Of a stretch of DNA of 64,000 nt, positions 1 through 11,855 are shown one piece after another (position 1 is the first letter of the stretch; the number at the start of each line of letters is the position of its first letter). The DNA comes from Apiospora phragmitis. Lineage: Eukaryota > Ascomycota > Sordariomycetes > Amphisphaeriales > Apiosporaceae. A program made the translations under genes and the position numbers. The stretch spans positions 2,542,001-2,606,000 of the forward strand of contig JAQQWL010000003.1 in NCBI GenBank assembly GCA_038363925.1. The letters are read 5' to 3'. Under the pieces are notes generated by a model. That model was not told where the DNA came from and made no database searches. It saw nothing but the letters and a program-made list of their open reading frames with translations.

Positions 1-1049
1 GAGCTCGTTTAAAAATTAAAGCCCGCGATTAACCATTTCCGCACCACGAGTTTTAAAAAAGGTACGCTATTATCGAAAGCGTTTTAAACGAGTAAAAAAC
101 TCGTCCACCTTCTATTAAAAAGAACGGAACTATTTTAAAAAAGAGTTCAACTCTACCTCCGCCTTAGCCTCTTTACTACGGAAACGTTAAGATTCCGCCA
201 TAATACGCGATAACGACGATACCGGAACCCCGGAACTATCGTACGAGCAACCACGACGAACACATTCCTTATAACGAAAAACGCCCTCTATTATTTAATA
301 TTTCTACCCCCGTTTAAAATAAAAAGTGTAAAGTATAACTTCGAACTCGAATTCTTTAATATTAATAAAAAGTTTAAGGCGTTAATTAGTTTTTAATGAA
401 CGAGATTTTTTTATATAACTAAATATAATAAGTACATATTATTAAAAAGTAAAAAAAAGAAGAAAACCTACTAAGACTATGGAATAAGAATAAAAGAATA
501 CTAAGGGTTAAAAAGGACCTAGGCGCTTTAGGGACAAAGACCAAAAAAGAGGGAGATAGTATTACGACCTGGCCATTTATACGGCCAAGAAAGAGGCACA
601 GCGGTTATAAAAGCCCCGCAGGAGAGAAGCAACGAATAAGAACACCGGCAGAAGACGCACGGACCACCATATCACGTGATAACTCACTATGGATTACCAT
701 AAGCCACCGTGAGCCCAGGGGTATGGCTCACCAGCTTGGCGAGTAAGCCAATACCATATTAGATTACTAAATTATTAGTGATCTAGTGATTTAAAGAAAT
801 ATAGCAAATCGGTAAAAGAGAGATTAAATATATAACGATAAACCCTTCCCTACGTATTTTATATAAATACTCTCTATTTTAACGATTAATTTAAATATTA
901 ATTTAATATATTAATAAAGTATATTATTTTAACGAACTTATTATACTTTTTATTAAGTTTTACGATTAATTTAAAAATATTACTTACTATATTAAACGAA
1001 CGTACTCGTTTACACGTTTAAGTACTTTCTCGTCTTAATTAATATAAAC

Positions 1050-2300
1050 CCCAGCACGTTTATAAGGTTTTTTTTAAACCACGATAACCGTTCGTTACAC
1101 TCTTTTTTTAATATAAGAACAGCTTATTACCGAAGGATTAGGTAATTATAGTTATTAAAAATAATTAAATTACGAATAAAAGAGGCGAAGACTAGATTCG
1201 ATATTTTAATTAATATATTAGGTTTTATACGAAGGGTTATTATCGTTTCTTAATCCTAGACGGCTATAAAAGCTATTACTCGATAATTTTCGAACTCCAT
1301 TATAAAAATAACTCGATTATTATACTTTATATACTTTCTTATTTATTATATAAACTTTAACCTTTTAATATCGGTTATTTCTATATATTAAAAAGGCGTA
1401 CGAGAAAGAAATTAAAGGTTTTATATAAACGTGTATTATTTATATCTTTAAAGAGGACTTCTTATTAACGTTTTTAAAAGCGTAAGCGATTTTTACCGTT
1501 TCGAATATATAAAGAGGCTTTTAAAAAATGAGACTCGTTTTATATAATCCGGAATATATTATTTTATAATTAAATATAAAGCTACGTATTTTAATACTTC
1601 CGTGGATACTTTCCGGCCTATTTATTTTCTAAAAAGTAAAAACTTTAAATAATTTTATTAAAGTTTAATTTAAACCGAATACGCTTAAAACTATATTATA
1701 TAATATTAAAAGAAATTAATATTTATTTTAATTAATTTTAATTAAATTATAAAGGTTATAATATAAATTATATACCGAGTTACTTTTTAGAAAATAAAAC
1801 GCGATATTTTAAAAAGTAAATAAAATACTTAGCCGGCGCCGCCGTATAAAAAAACGGCTATAAAATAAAGGATTATTTTATATATAAATTAAAAAAGACT
1901 TATAAGTTTAAAAAAAACGTTAACAAATAATTATAAAACGAATCGCGTCGAAAAACTAATTATATAAAAACGTTTAAGACACGCTTATAACGCTATAAAA
2001 TTTACGGAAAGCCCGGGTATAATACGCGTATTTATTAAAATAATATAAAAACGTTTAAATATAATAATTACTACTATATTTAGTTAATTTTAAACGTTAT
2101 AATTAAATTAATTTATAACTTATAAAGTCTAATAATAAAAAGTGCGCAGCTCGCTTATAAGGTATATTATATCTCGTTATAAAATACTACCGCGATACCG
2201 GTAATATAAAGTTATATAAGGGATATTATATATTTATATTACGGGTTATACGCTTAATTTAATTTTTTTTAATGCGTTTAAAGCGTTAATTATATATCGC
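1050..2300 (+). mobile_element. Fot1/pogo-like DNA transposon relic, copy 1
   Basis: Translated on the plus strand through many stops, about 1,245-1,570 keeps the outline of the C-terminal DDE domain of Fot1/pogo (Tc1-mariner superfamily) transposases. Seen in order are an LDGYKSYYS-like motif (family LDGHGSH type), a hydrophobic stretch ending in FNIGYFYILK (family PLDVGVFGPLK), KEDFL, and YNPEYII (family DPERV). About 2,150-2,300 is the inverse complement of 5,010-5,160 and may be its right terminal repeat. The copy is heavily RIP-mutated and cannot make protein. A matching left terminus was not found. Family assignment rests on motif order in a degraded frame. Confidence 0.6.
2150..2300. 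repeat. Inverted repeat partner (right end of pogo-like copy 1)
   Basis: Read as the reverse complement, this stretch aligns with 5,010-5,160 over about 150 bases, including the shared cores TATATAATTAACGC and ATTACCGGTATCGCG, with mostly transition differences. It lies just downstream of transposase relic 1, while its partner lies just upstream of relic 2. That is the arrangement expected if it is the terminal inverted repeat of the same element family. Confidence 0.6.
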
Positions 2301-2316
2301 TTTGTTTTTATTATTA

Positions 2317-2332
2317 TTATTATTATTAATAG
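2317..2332. repeat. (ATT)n microsatellite
   Basis: A run of five ATT triplets marks the edge between relic 1 and the less AT-rich segment holding the LINE remnant. Confidence 0.7.
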
Positions 2333-2559
2333 TACGCCGTAGGCCGAAGGCTTTCGGTATATTTACTTAATTCCTCGTGTAATAAACCGTGCCGAAACTA
2401 AATTAAAAATATACGCTGCCATATCGTAAAATCTACTTTACGTGCTCGACGTTATTATGCTAGTTTTTACTTACTAGCTTAATAACCCTCACTTTAAGGC
2501 CTAAAAAGATTATTTAGGTTCGGGTAATCCCCTAATCTTTATTACTAGCTTATATAGCG

Positions 2560-3060
2560 GTAGTCGACCGGTCCGTAGAAGCCACTTAGCGATAACCTTC
2601 GCCGTATTTTTTCCTATAGTAAGCGCCGCTAGATCGCGACGAGTTCGCAGCGAACTAGGTGCTAGCTATCTTATTAGCTGCTCTTACTTTCCCTCGAAGT
2701 CCTTATACTATAGGATCAGGTGTTCAGCTATCTCCCGCCCTTCACCGCAATTACATAGCGGCGTCGGGACGTTTAAAACCCAGCAGGTGAACAGGAACGA
2801 CTTAAGCCCTATTCTTCCAATACGTGCTTACATTAGGACCGACGCTTCGTGCTTAAGCATATCGTTATAGCGACGGCACGCTCCCTAGTCTAGCGGCGAC
2901 TCTATAGCTAGTTCGCGGCGGCCTCGCGTAGGAGTGACGGCATGGAACCATCTTTGTTCCCATTTCTCTTTGAGCGCTTGTTCGACCGTTTGACCGCCTA
3001 GCCATTGTTTAGCTGACGCCAGTTGAGCGTCGCTTCCTGGAAACTCTTATATTACTATAA
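2560..3060 (-). mobile_element. Tad-like LINE remnant, 3' end of ORF2
   Basis: On the minus strand a frame broken by only a few stops keeps the conserved C-terminal end of Tad1-clade non-LTR retrotransposon ORF2. It shows LKHEASVL, then an RIGRIGLKSFLF block, then a CNCGEGREIAEHLIL block (the family CxCG...HxL zinc-like motif), then KWLLRTGRL at about 2,562-2,590. A segment rich in E, K and W (WLGGQTVEQALKEKW) lies before it, as in Tad elements. Upstream sequence to about 4,200 may be more of the element, but I could not recognise reverse transcriptase motifs there. The relic is 3' truncated or decayed and non-functional. Confidence 0.65.
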
Positions 3061-4200
3061 TCAGGTAGGTGACGAGTCTACCTAGCGGATAATGCACACC
3101 TTGTAATTATTACGCAGCACCAGGTTTGCACCTTAAGCTAGCCTCACCTGCAGACCAGTCTCTAAGCTAACCGACATACGCATCCGTCCTCTCCGGCTAC
3201 GACACGGTCTCGTACCGCTCCCGATTCCCCCACGAAAACTACGAGTAATCGCTTTCTGCCGGCGATACCCTAGCTAACCAAAGACGCCCCCTGGCGTAAT
3301 CGAATGCGGTTACTTCTTCTAATTCCTGTCCCTAACCGGTTCCATTGGCGACTACCCTTGGTACGAGCAAGGAGCGTTCCGCCATTACCGCGAAATCGTT
3401 CGTGAATCGCCTGCGTCCCGTTACCGTATCGCACTACGGCCTAACGCTAGTCCTTAGGCGCGACCCCGGGAGCGTCTTCCCGTTACTATTGCTATCTCCA
3501 GGCGCTCCGACGTCCTCTACGTATATAGAGTCCATATTACTTAATGGCCGACCATATTTTATTACTCCGCTTTTTTTAGGCTATTACGTCGGCGTAGCTT
3601 TAAGGTATGTTCGTAATTAACCGACCCCGATCCACCTCGTATATCGTATAAGCGGCGGTGCGCTATATTTAAATAGGCGGCTAGCCGTAGCTCCTCGAGC
3701 CTTAACGACTCCGTATTTGTTATGTTTAATAACTTCTTTTACCCCTTATAAATTCGTAGGCTTACGTTCGGCGCCCTCGCGTCGAGACTAGTTATTACTA
3801 CCCGACGGCTTAGAGCCCGGCGGGGCCTAAGGGTATTCTGTTATTACTCGAGAACCGAATAATATCGGATAGTTTTAAGCCTATTCCCTTAAATAAGGAG
3901 GTATAATTATTATATAATCGTTTCGAGATCGTTTCGTAATCGATTCCTCGCCGTATCGGTTCGTTATCGGAGTGCTGGTGGTCGGGCGCGTGTGAAAACT
4001 TTTCGTACAGGGTTAAAATGCCTCACTTCTTAACCATCGCAACTACGATCACTTCGACCACCTCTCTACGACCGCGTAACAACTACGCCCCGGTATACTT
4101 ATATATAATACGTTCCTAATTCAGCTCCCTCTAATTATATACCGAATTAAAAGGGTTCCCAGCTGGCGCCACGAGGAGGCATTAGAATCCGACTTCGCCA
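3061..4200. other. Moderately mutated repeat debris
   Basis: The composition is less extreme than the flanks. A 91-codon open frame at 3,345-3,620 has no recognisable domain and is probably chance. The stretch probably extends the LINE remnant on the minus strand, but I see no motif that proves it. Confidence 0.35.
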
Positions 4201-4793
4201 GCCTTTGTTTTTATTAACCTACTATTATAAATAATAAGAATATAAAGAATAAAATACAGGTTATAAAAAAAAGTATTTAATTAAACCGTAGATTACGTTA
4301 TTAATTATAACTTTATTATAATTATCTCTTATTTTCGATATATTAAATACGATTTTTTAAAGTTAATTATTAAAGGGATTACAAAAGAAATAAGTTAGTT
4401 TATATACGTTATATTTACTTTTTAACCTTTATTTATTAAGCGCGAAGTACGTTTAATTGAGGGCGCGTTATAATACTTTAATAGCGCGTAATTAAATTAT
4501 TATATATTTTAAAACTATTTATTAAGCTTTAATTTTAAGGTTTAAATAATAATAAATAGCGCGAAATTAGTTAAAATTAATTACGTGAAAAAGAATAAAG
4601 TTATTTATAATTTATTAAAAGAATTATAAATCTTATATATTATTATTATATCGTTGCGGTTATTAAAGTTTAAGTTTTAAAACGTTATAATAAATTATCG
4701 TTAATATAATTCACGGTTTAATTAAATACTCTTTTATAATTATTTATAACCTATAGTTCATTTTTTATATTTCTACTACTTATAATAGTAGGC

Positions 4794-4980
4794 TTATTAG
4801 AACAGCAGGAACTAAGGTTTTCTATATTACTTTAAAAAAGGTATTACGTACCTATGCGCACGAACCCCTTTCCTATTTCATTAAGAGGGGCATATAATAC
4901 CCCTCGTAGCTCGTATTAAAGATAGATATAAATAATAGAATAAGAATAATTGAACCCCGATTAAAACTAGAACCACCGTA
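4794..4980 (+). repeat. Left terminal inverted repeat of a nested element
   Basis: It starts TTATTAGAACAGCA and is the inverted copy of 7,030-7,221, including the shared internal blocks GCGCACGAACCCC and AAGAGGGGCATA. Substitutions are mostly C/T or G/A. The repeat, about 190 bp, is much longer than in ordinary Tc1 elements and is clearly less AT-rich than the sequence it encloses. Confidence 0.75.
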
Positions 4981-5009
4981 TGTATAAGAGCTCATTTAAT
5001 AAGGTTAAT

Positions 5010-5160
5010 AAAAAAAGTGATATATAATTAACGCTTTACGCGCTTTTAAAAAACTTTAAATTAAACGTATAATCCGTAATATAAATATATAATATCCCCT
5101 ATATAACTTTATATTACCGGTATCGCGATAATATTCTACGACGAGATATATAATTACTAA
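5010..5160. repeat. Inverted repeat partner (left end of pogo-like copy 2)
   Basis: This is the inverse complement of about 2,150-2,300. It begins near AAGTGATATATAATTAACGC and precedes transposase relic 2, consistent with the left terminal repeat of the pogo-like family. Confidence 0.6.
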
Positions 5161-6640
5161 TATAATCGATTTAAATTTACGATCGTTTCCGCTTCGAATA
5201 AGTAATATTAAAGATATAATAAATCGATTATTTTATTAAGCCTTTAATTTTATACGATAATAACTAGATCTCCGGACGCGTTTTAATTAAAAAATTAATT
5301 ATTAAAAAATCTTTTATAAAAATCTTAACGTATATTATATATAATTTATTTTCGCACGGAATATAATTTATAAATATAAGATTTAAAAGGAAGAAATTTA
5401 TAATTTTAACGAGACCGGGTATCTTATAAACTAAATCTCGTTCGAAATAGTTATAACTATTTCCGATTAATATAAAAAGTTTAAAATAATTTAATCAAAG
5501 AACCGGGAATAAATTATAATTACTTAAAGCGTAAGATCTTACGGTTACGCTATCTTTTTATATATTATATTTATTAAAAAAACGCACCTTTTTTTAATAT
5601 TAAAATAGCTTATTATTAAAAAATTAAGTAATTATAATTACTAAAAACGGCTAGATTACGAACGAAAAAAGCGAGAACTAGATTCGATACTTCGATAATA
5701 AGTATACGAAGTTTTATATAAAAAATATATATCGCTTATTAGTTTTTAACGGTTATAAAAACTATTACTTAATAACTTTTAAGCTTTATTATTAAAAGAA
5801 CTCGATTATTATATTTTATATACTTTTTTATTTATTATATAAGCTTTAATCTTTTAATATCGGGTATTTTTATATATTAAAAAGGTTATATAAAAAAGAA
5901 ATCGAAAGTTTTATATAAGCGTATATTATTTATATCTTGAAAGAAGACTTTTTATTAACGTTTTTAAAAACGTTTTAAGCGATTTTTACCGTTTTAAATA
6001 TTTAGGGAAGTTTTTAAAAAGTAGAACTTATATCGTATAATTTAAAATATATTATTTTATAATTAAATATAAAACTACGCACATTAACGCTTTTAATAAC
6101 CTCTTTTAGCCTACTTATATTTTAAGAATTAAGAACTTTAAATAACTAATTTAAAGCCTAGTTTTAAACTAAATATATAAAAACTCGAATCGCGCGGTAT
6201 TAAAATAACTCTTCGATATTAATTTTTACTAAATTTAACTAAATTATAAAAAATATAACGTAAATTATATACCGGCTCGCTTTTTTAAAAAATAAAGTAA
6301 CCGTATTACGAAAAATAAATAAAATATTTAGCTAGCGCCGCCGTACGAAAAGGAAACGGCTATAAAATAAAAAATTACTTCGTATATAAATTAAAAAGAA
6401 CTTATAATTTTAAAAAGATATTAATAAATAGTTATAAAACGAATCGCGTCGAAGAAATAATCGTATGAAAACGTTTAAAACGCGCTTATAACGCTATAAA
6501 ATTTACGGAAAGTCCGGGCATAATATTTATACTTATAAAATAACATAAAAGCGTTTAACGAAAATAATTCTAAATAGTTTTAATTAATTTTAAACGTAAT
6601 AATTAAATAAATTTATATATTTTTATACGAGGTCTTAAAA
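5160..6640 (+). mobile_element. Fot1/pogo-like DNA transposon relic, copy 2
   Basis: About 5,570-6,610 repeats relic 1 in direct orientation, with many transition differences. The same degraded DDE-domain outline is visible at about 5,740-6,060 (a GYKNYYL motif, FNIGYFYILK, KEDFL). The relic lies wholly between the two arms of the long terminal repeat at 4,794 and 7,221, suggesting insertion into, or derivation from, that outer element. Stops are frequent and it is not functional. Confidence 0.6.
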
Positions 6641-7029
6641 AGTGTTTAATTAAACCGTATATTTAATTAAACCGTAAATTACGTTAAATAAATTTAAAAT
6701 CGTTACGTAATTTTCTTCTCGACTTAATTATATCGTTAATAAGCGCCTTAATATTATAGCAGGGCTAGAAAATCGCGGCCTAAGGCACGGACAGTTAGTC
6801 ATGTAATATAGAGGGGTATAACATTAATTTCGCGATGCGTTTCGATATACGACAGATTAATGAAAAACATGCACTCTTTAATATATACTTAGACGTTCGT
6901 TTCGTTACTCCTACGATGTTTTCCCCCTAGAAAGAAGGCCGCGTGCAGGCAGCCTAATAAGGGGCTGACCCTGCGAGTGCCGACCGCAGTCTATAGCAGT
7001 ACGGATTGTGTTAAATGGGCTTTCGTACG

Positions 7030-7221
7030 TACGTACAAGTGGGTTCCGGGTTTAATTAGGGTTATATTACTATATTCTATTGTTTATATTTATCTCTTAT
7101 ACTAGCTACGAAGGGTATCGTATGCCCCTCTTATTAAAATAAAAAAGGGGTTCGTGCGCGCAGGTATGTGGCACCTCTTTTAGAGTAATATAGAAAACCT
7201 CAGTTCTTGCTGTTCTAATAA
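7030..7221 (-). repeat. Right terminal inverted repeat of a nested element
   Basis: Inverse complement of 4,794-4,980. The outer end at 7,215-7,221 mirrors the TTATTAG start of the left arm. The distance between outer ends is about 2.43 kb. Confidence 0.75.
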
Positions 7222-8249
7222 ATTGTGTGTTTTTAATATAATAATATATATATAAATAATTTATTACGTTTAATAAGCCGTTATTAATAAGCTTATATAA
7301 TTAAAGTAGTTATTTTATTATATAGAGTATATAAATTTAATATTTTTTTCTTTTTAATTAAAAATCGACGCTAAATTTTTAATCTTAAGCCGTGCGCGTT
7401 TTCTTAATATTTATAAAAGACTAGAAATTAAATTATTTAATAAAGGTATATAAACATTAATTAATAAATAAAAAAGGTTTAACGGTATTAATAAATCGGT
7501 AAATAAAAATCGTAGCGACGAGGTTAATGATAAATTTATTAAAATAATTAATTAAAAAAGCCGATAAAAATAAATTAAAAGAAACGCGTTATTTATTACT
7601 TAAAATAGTATTAAAATAATATTTTATATTAAAAGTGTTTTTTAATTTATTAATATTAAATTATAATATTTAAGCTAATTTTTTAACCCCTACTAGTTTT
7701 AAATAAAACTTTAAAATAATCGTGAGATATATTAATTAAAGGCTTTAAAATATACTAGAAATCGAGGATATTTTAACTCGATATTAATCGTAAATTAACT
7801 ATATTAACCGGTTAGTAACCACTTAAATCGTTTAGTTAATTTATAGTACTTTCCAGCAAGCCGTGGTTAGTTGATTAATATGAGGGTGTTATTTGGTTGG
7901 TTAAAATATTGGTTGGAATGGTTGGTTGAAAGGCAACACTGGGTGCCGCAGTCTATTTTGATTCTGAGGAAATGCTCGGAGGAATTAGGCAACGTAACCT
8001 GACATTGCTGTTGGCGCTATCTGTGTCAAGGTGGGGGTGGGCTCAAGCAACCAGGAGTCATTCTCATACTGCGTCAATCCTCGGACCAAGCTTTATTTCA
8101 CCTTCGTCACTAAGAACTAAACCTCTCAGTAGCAGTAGCGGAGACAAACAAAGCTATCCTCCCTCCCTATTACCTATCGTAGCACCCTTAACACATAATC
8201 AATCCAGCAAACAATTCAGAAACAACCAATACCGTCCCCTCGGTTTTGG

Positions 8250-8470
8250 GCCAACGCCGCCTGCGCCTCCAATGGCTCCATGACGTTATTCGGCCTCCGC
8301 GCCCTCCTCGCGCCCTATGCGCCGCCCGACCGGGCACTGGCCAGCGGCTCCATGCGCATCTACGGCGTGCGCCAGGCCATGCTCGGCGCGGCCTTCACGC
8401 TAGCTTAGTACCGCGGCGACCGGGAGATGCAGGCTTTGCGCGTGTTACTAGGAGCGCTGAGTAAGTACAC
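8250..8470 (+). pseudogene. Fragment of a small DUF4267-like membrane protein gene
   Basis: Read from about 8,247, the frame gives a GC-rich segment with FGLRALLAPYAPP, then IYGVRQAMLGAAF, then an in-frame TAG at about 8,406, then REMQALRVLLGALS before a possible donor GTAAGT at 8,461. The GLRxLLAP...GVRxxxLG...LxxLL pattern recalls fungal DUF4267 proteins. The expected N-terminus and the remainder of the protein are missing. It lies 400 bp from the RIP block and the stop could be a CAG-to-TAG change. The family call is tentative because only about 70 residues are visible. Confidence 0.35.
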
Positions 8471-9193
8471 CATTCCGGCCCCAGGCTCCCTCTTCACTGC
8501 CCAAACCAGCACGTTCTCATGCCATCTATTCTTTTTGTTTCCTCTGGGCCGCCCAGCAGAAGTCCCACGTTACTGGTATGCCATACAGTGCCAATAGTCG
8601 ATGGGCGAGTGATTAGAAAGATGGTTGGGAGCGGGCATTGGGTGCACTGGGAATTCATCCCTTGGCTTACCTCAACTGGAGCTGGAGTGCTTGGATGCCT
8701 AGTTTGAGCGGATTTGGTTGCCGTCACTGGTGGCCCTCAAGACTTGTCGGGATGGTCTGGCTTCTCCAATGCAACTCATCGTCTTCTCCAATTCGACTTA
8801 GGGGCGAACTGGTACAGATCAGGGAACACATATTATCGCTATATATGAATGTAATAATTAAGTAGTCACGCAGCTCTCGGTGTTTCAAGGTGACCTTGCA
8901 TGTTACTTAGGTAGTATACACGCCCACTTTGACTAGGCCCGTTTAATAGAAGAGTTTATATTATTATACTGCTGCCGTTAGTGCCGTTACTATCGTTATT
9001 ACCGTTGCTACCGTTACTACCATTTCTACCTGTTATTGCTGCCACTGTCACTATTACTGCTATAGCCTCATTCACAGTAACGAGCTAGCGATTACCTGAC
9101 AGCTCATGAGTCAGTTATACGCAAGGAAGCCGTTATACGTCATAAGGCAGTTACTAATTTCGTATATTCACATACTACTCACCACCAAAGCAG
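8471..9193. other. Intergenic, with degenerate trinucleotide tract
   Basis: No gene is supported. About 8,968-9,064 is a low-complexity run of imperfect ACCGTT/ACTACC-type triplets. The 5' flank of the aspartic protease gene follows. Confidence 0.5.
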
Positions 9194-9194
9194 C

Positions 9195-9202
9195 TATAAA
9201 TA
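9195..9202 (+). promoter_or_regulatory. TATA box of the aspartic protease gene
   Basis: TATAAATA lies about 92 bases upstream of the ATG at 9,294, a usual position for a fungal core promoter with a short leader. Confidence 0.5.
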
Positions 9203-9293
9203 GGAATCATTCGAATGCAATACTTGATTCCAAAGAGTCTCCTATCTTAGCCACAAACTGACCAAGCCTAACGCCCATAAAATAAAGACCATT

Positions 9294-10705
9294 ATGCGGA
9301 TCGCTATTCTCCCATTTGCAGCCGCCACTCTATCGATGGTAGGCCTGGTGGTAACGACACCCATAAATATACCCTTGAAATTGAGGAATCTGTCGAATCA
9401 AGCCAGACTCCCACGACACCAGACTAGGGCGGCTGCTTCGGGCCACAACATTCCCCTGACGGATTACTTCAATCGTACCGACAATCAATGGTACAGCGAC
9501 ATTTCCGTTGGGACCCCGTGGCAGAATCTATCTGTTCTATGGGACACCGGGTCCACCTATCTCCTGCTACCGCAGAGCAACTGCTCGAACTGTGGGAACC
9601 ACCCGCTGTTCGATCCGGGCAGCTCAAGCTCCTTCTCGGGATCGCCGGGTACTACAGTCAACCCGCTCTTCTCCACCGGAGCGGACTCCATCCCCCTCAG
9701 CCAGCCAGAGGGCGCAACCTGTCACGTCAACACCGAGACTGTCTCCATTGGCGAACTTCAAGTGAAAAACCAGTCACTACTGCTGTGCGACTCGTACGCG
9801 CCAGTCCTGAGCCAGCAACCGATTGATGGCATCATCGGCCTAGGCTTGCCGCATGCCGGCTCTGTCAAATCCTGGTATTGGAACCTATACGACAGCGGCC
9901 AGCTTGAATCGCCAGTCTTCTCTTTCTATACTCCCGCCGGCAACATCAACGGATCCGAGCTGACCCTGGGAGGCATCGACGACTCCAAGTACAAGGGTGA
10001 TCTACTCTACACGAACCTAAACCAAGAAGTCCCATCCGGCTGGGTCGTGGACCTGCAGGCCGTGAATTTCAACTTGGGCGACGGAGCGCTCCCTCGCAGG
10101 TTCCAGGCCGGAGTATTCGAGCAGGGCTGGGCGCTTCTAGATACCGGCACCGCGTTCATCGAGGCTCCCGACATCCACACGGCCGCGAGCATGTACGCCG
10201 AGATATCGCCACAGATCCGGCTCATCGACCCGGCGGGCGCCTGGGGTGCCCCCTGCAGTGTCTTGGACGAGGTGGCGCCCCAGATAACGTTTACTCTGGG
10301 GGCCGGGTCGCAATCTGCCAACGTCACCCTGCCCAAGGCCTCTTTCAACCTAGGAGAGATCCCGGGCCAGCCGGGAATCTGTCAGGCTGTTTTCAATAGC
10401 CCACCTAGCGCGAGCGACGGCGGCACTGATACCTCGATCTGGGTAAATAAGCGACTTTCGGGGTCTTTTCTTTCCTATTTCAGTCGTTATTCCTCGTTAT
10501 CCCAGTGTCTCGGGGAGGGTGGGTGGACAGACCGTTTGTTCGAGGAGTTGCCTTTATCCCTCTCCTAGGATATCCCGTTTATTCCAAGAAGAGTAACACT
10601 AACGCCGAGGGTTGGTAGATTATCGGATCTCCATTACTAAAGGCTTACTACACAGTATGGGACGGCATTAATCTTCAGGTGTGGTGGGGTCAGCTTGCTA
10701 GCTGA
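9294..10705 (+). CDS. Secreted pepsin-like aspartic protease (family A1)
   Basis: Endopeptidase with two catalytic aspartates, likely secreted. Two exons: 9,294-10,442 and 10,619-10,705. The intron begins GTAAAT, has a CTAAC branch site and ends TAG. The product is 411 residues, normal for the family. A hydrophobic signal peptide covers residues 1-21 or so, followed by a basic propeptide. The first catalytic motif is WDTGS (Asp84) and the second is LLDTGTA (Asp283). Cysteine pairs CSNC and C-x-C-type pairs fit disulfides. Exon 2 supplies the conserved end IIGSPLLKAYYTVWDGINL and WWGQLAS, which an uninterrupted reading would miss. Several N-glycosylation sequons occur. Subfamily (barrierpepsin/yapsin-like versus acid protease) is not settled; no GPI-anchor tail is present. 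Confidence 0.9.
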
Positions 10706-11855
10706 TGGATTTGTATCCGAAAGCCGTTATGCTAACCTACACAGTGGATGTCGCCATGACCAGAGACAGGGCCATTTATCTGAGTGCCTCATTCGATGTT
10801 ACAACTTTCTTATCCAAAGCAGCATTATTGATGGTAGCTTTCTGAGTTTTCATATTTGAGGGTAACCTGCCATTACGGAATCTACAGCTTCCACGGGCTG
10901 ACTTGGCATCGACTCTAAGATATAACAGATAAAACAAGGAAAACGCGTATAGAGCCTATTTATCCGCCCCTAAGCTATATTGGTCTCCCACACTCTCCTC
11001 GCAAGTGACTCTGGTCCGTTGTAGTACCAAACCAATTTGTGCAGCGTTTGCTTGGCTCCTGCCAAAGTGGTCACCCCTGTAGCCCTACTCTAGGCCTTTG
11101 TATCCTCGGATAAGGCTTTCTGTATGTCTGGCATGTCAGAAGAGAACTGCAAAAAGGAGGGGCCAACTCTGGTAAATATCATGGCATCCGTAAATGCCTT
11201 CCAGAATCACATATCGCACGTGTGCGGATCTGGGCCGCATGGACCGGATCTAGGGGTCACTCCATTTCGGGGAGGAGATGGGGTTGTTGGACCTACCCTT
11301 GGGAGAGTCCATGATAACCTACACGATGCGAGTTCTTACTAATCACAGCAACCTACCTAAGAGTGATTCCTTTGGATCCGCTGTCGTTTGATCCTGAGAT
11401 CATAGTGCGGATGATACTAAGGCCAGAGGCGGGAAACACGCTGGTCAAGCAGCGGTACAGGATCTCACAGCCCTCGAACAAAGCTTGCCTATAGCGAAGA
11501 CGAAAAATAGGGGATATTCGATCGCATTTTGCTATGGCGGAAAAAAGCTACGTATATCCGGCGAGCTGCCTGCCCCATAGGTGGTTCAAATCACCGCGTC
11601 TGTTTCCTTTCATTGAGCTGCCGCCCCGCGCGGCAAATTTCCCAAGCGCACCCCAGCCGCGGCGGCACTCCATAAGAAAGTAGTTGTGGTTTGGAGGAAG
11701 TAGGCGGTTATCGTGAAATTTCGTTGCCGCCAAAGGCCTTTCGAACCAGCTGGGCACTCCTGAGGACTAATAACGACAAGAAGAATAGACTATTAGAAAA
11801 CAGAAACCATCGGTGGATTGGTAAGGTAGTGATAGCACCACTTACGATATCGGCT
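10706..11855. other. Intergenic, no gene seen
   Basis: Only short open frames without domain, signal peptide or codon bias occur here. It probably holds the 3' flanks of the aspartic protease and the small secreted protein genes, which converge. Confidence 0.5.

Larger units (their letters stand above)
1..7850. repeat. AT-rich RIP-mutated repeat block
   Basis: The block is dominated by TA/AT dinucleotides, with stop codons in every frame and no open reading frame longer than about 90 codons. It ends abruptly near 7,850, where normal composition starts. Several pieces are repeated within it, in direct (about 1,100-2,130 and 5,570-6,610) and inverted (about 2,150-2,300 and 5,010-5,160) orientation. 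Recognisable transposase and LINE relics lie inside. This matches what repeat-induced point mutation leaves behind in Pezizomycotina. A middle part (about 2,540-4,200) and the outer terminal repeats are visibly less AT-rich, so mutation intensity differs between elements. No host gene is seen. Confidence 0.85.

Noticed and set aside
3345..3620. A 91-codon frame in the RIP block as a gene
   Set aside because: It is flanked by decayed transposons, has no recognisable domain, and lies in sequence probably belonging to a LINE remnant on the other strand.
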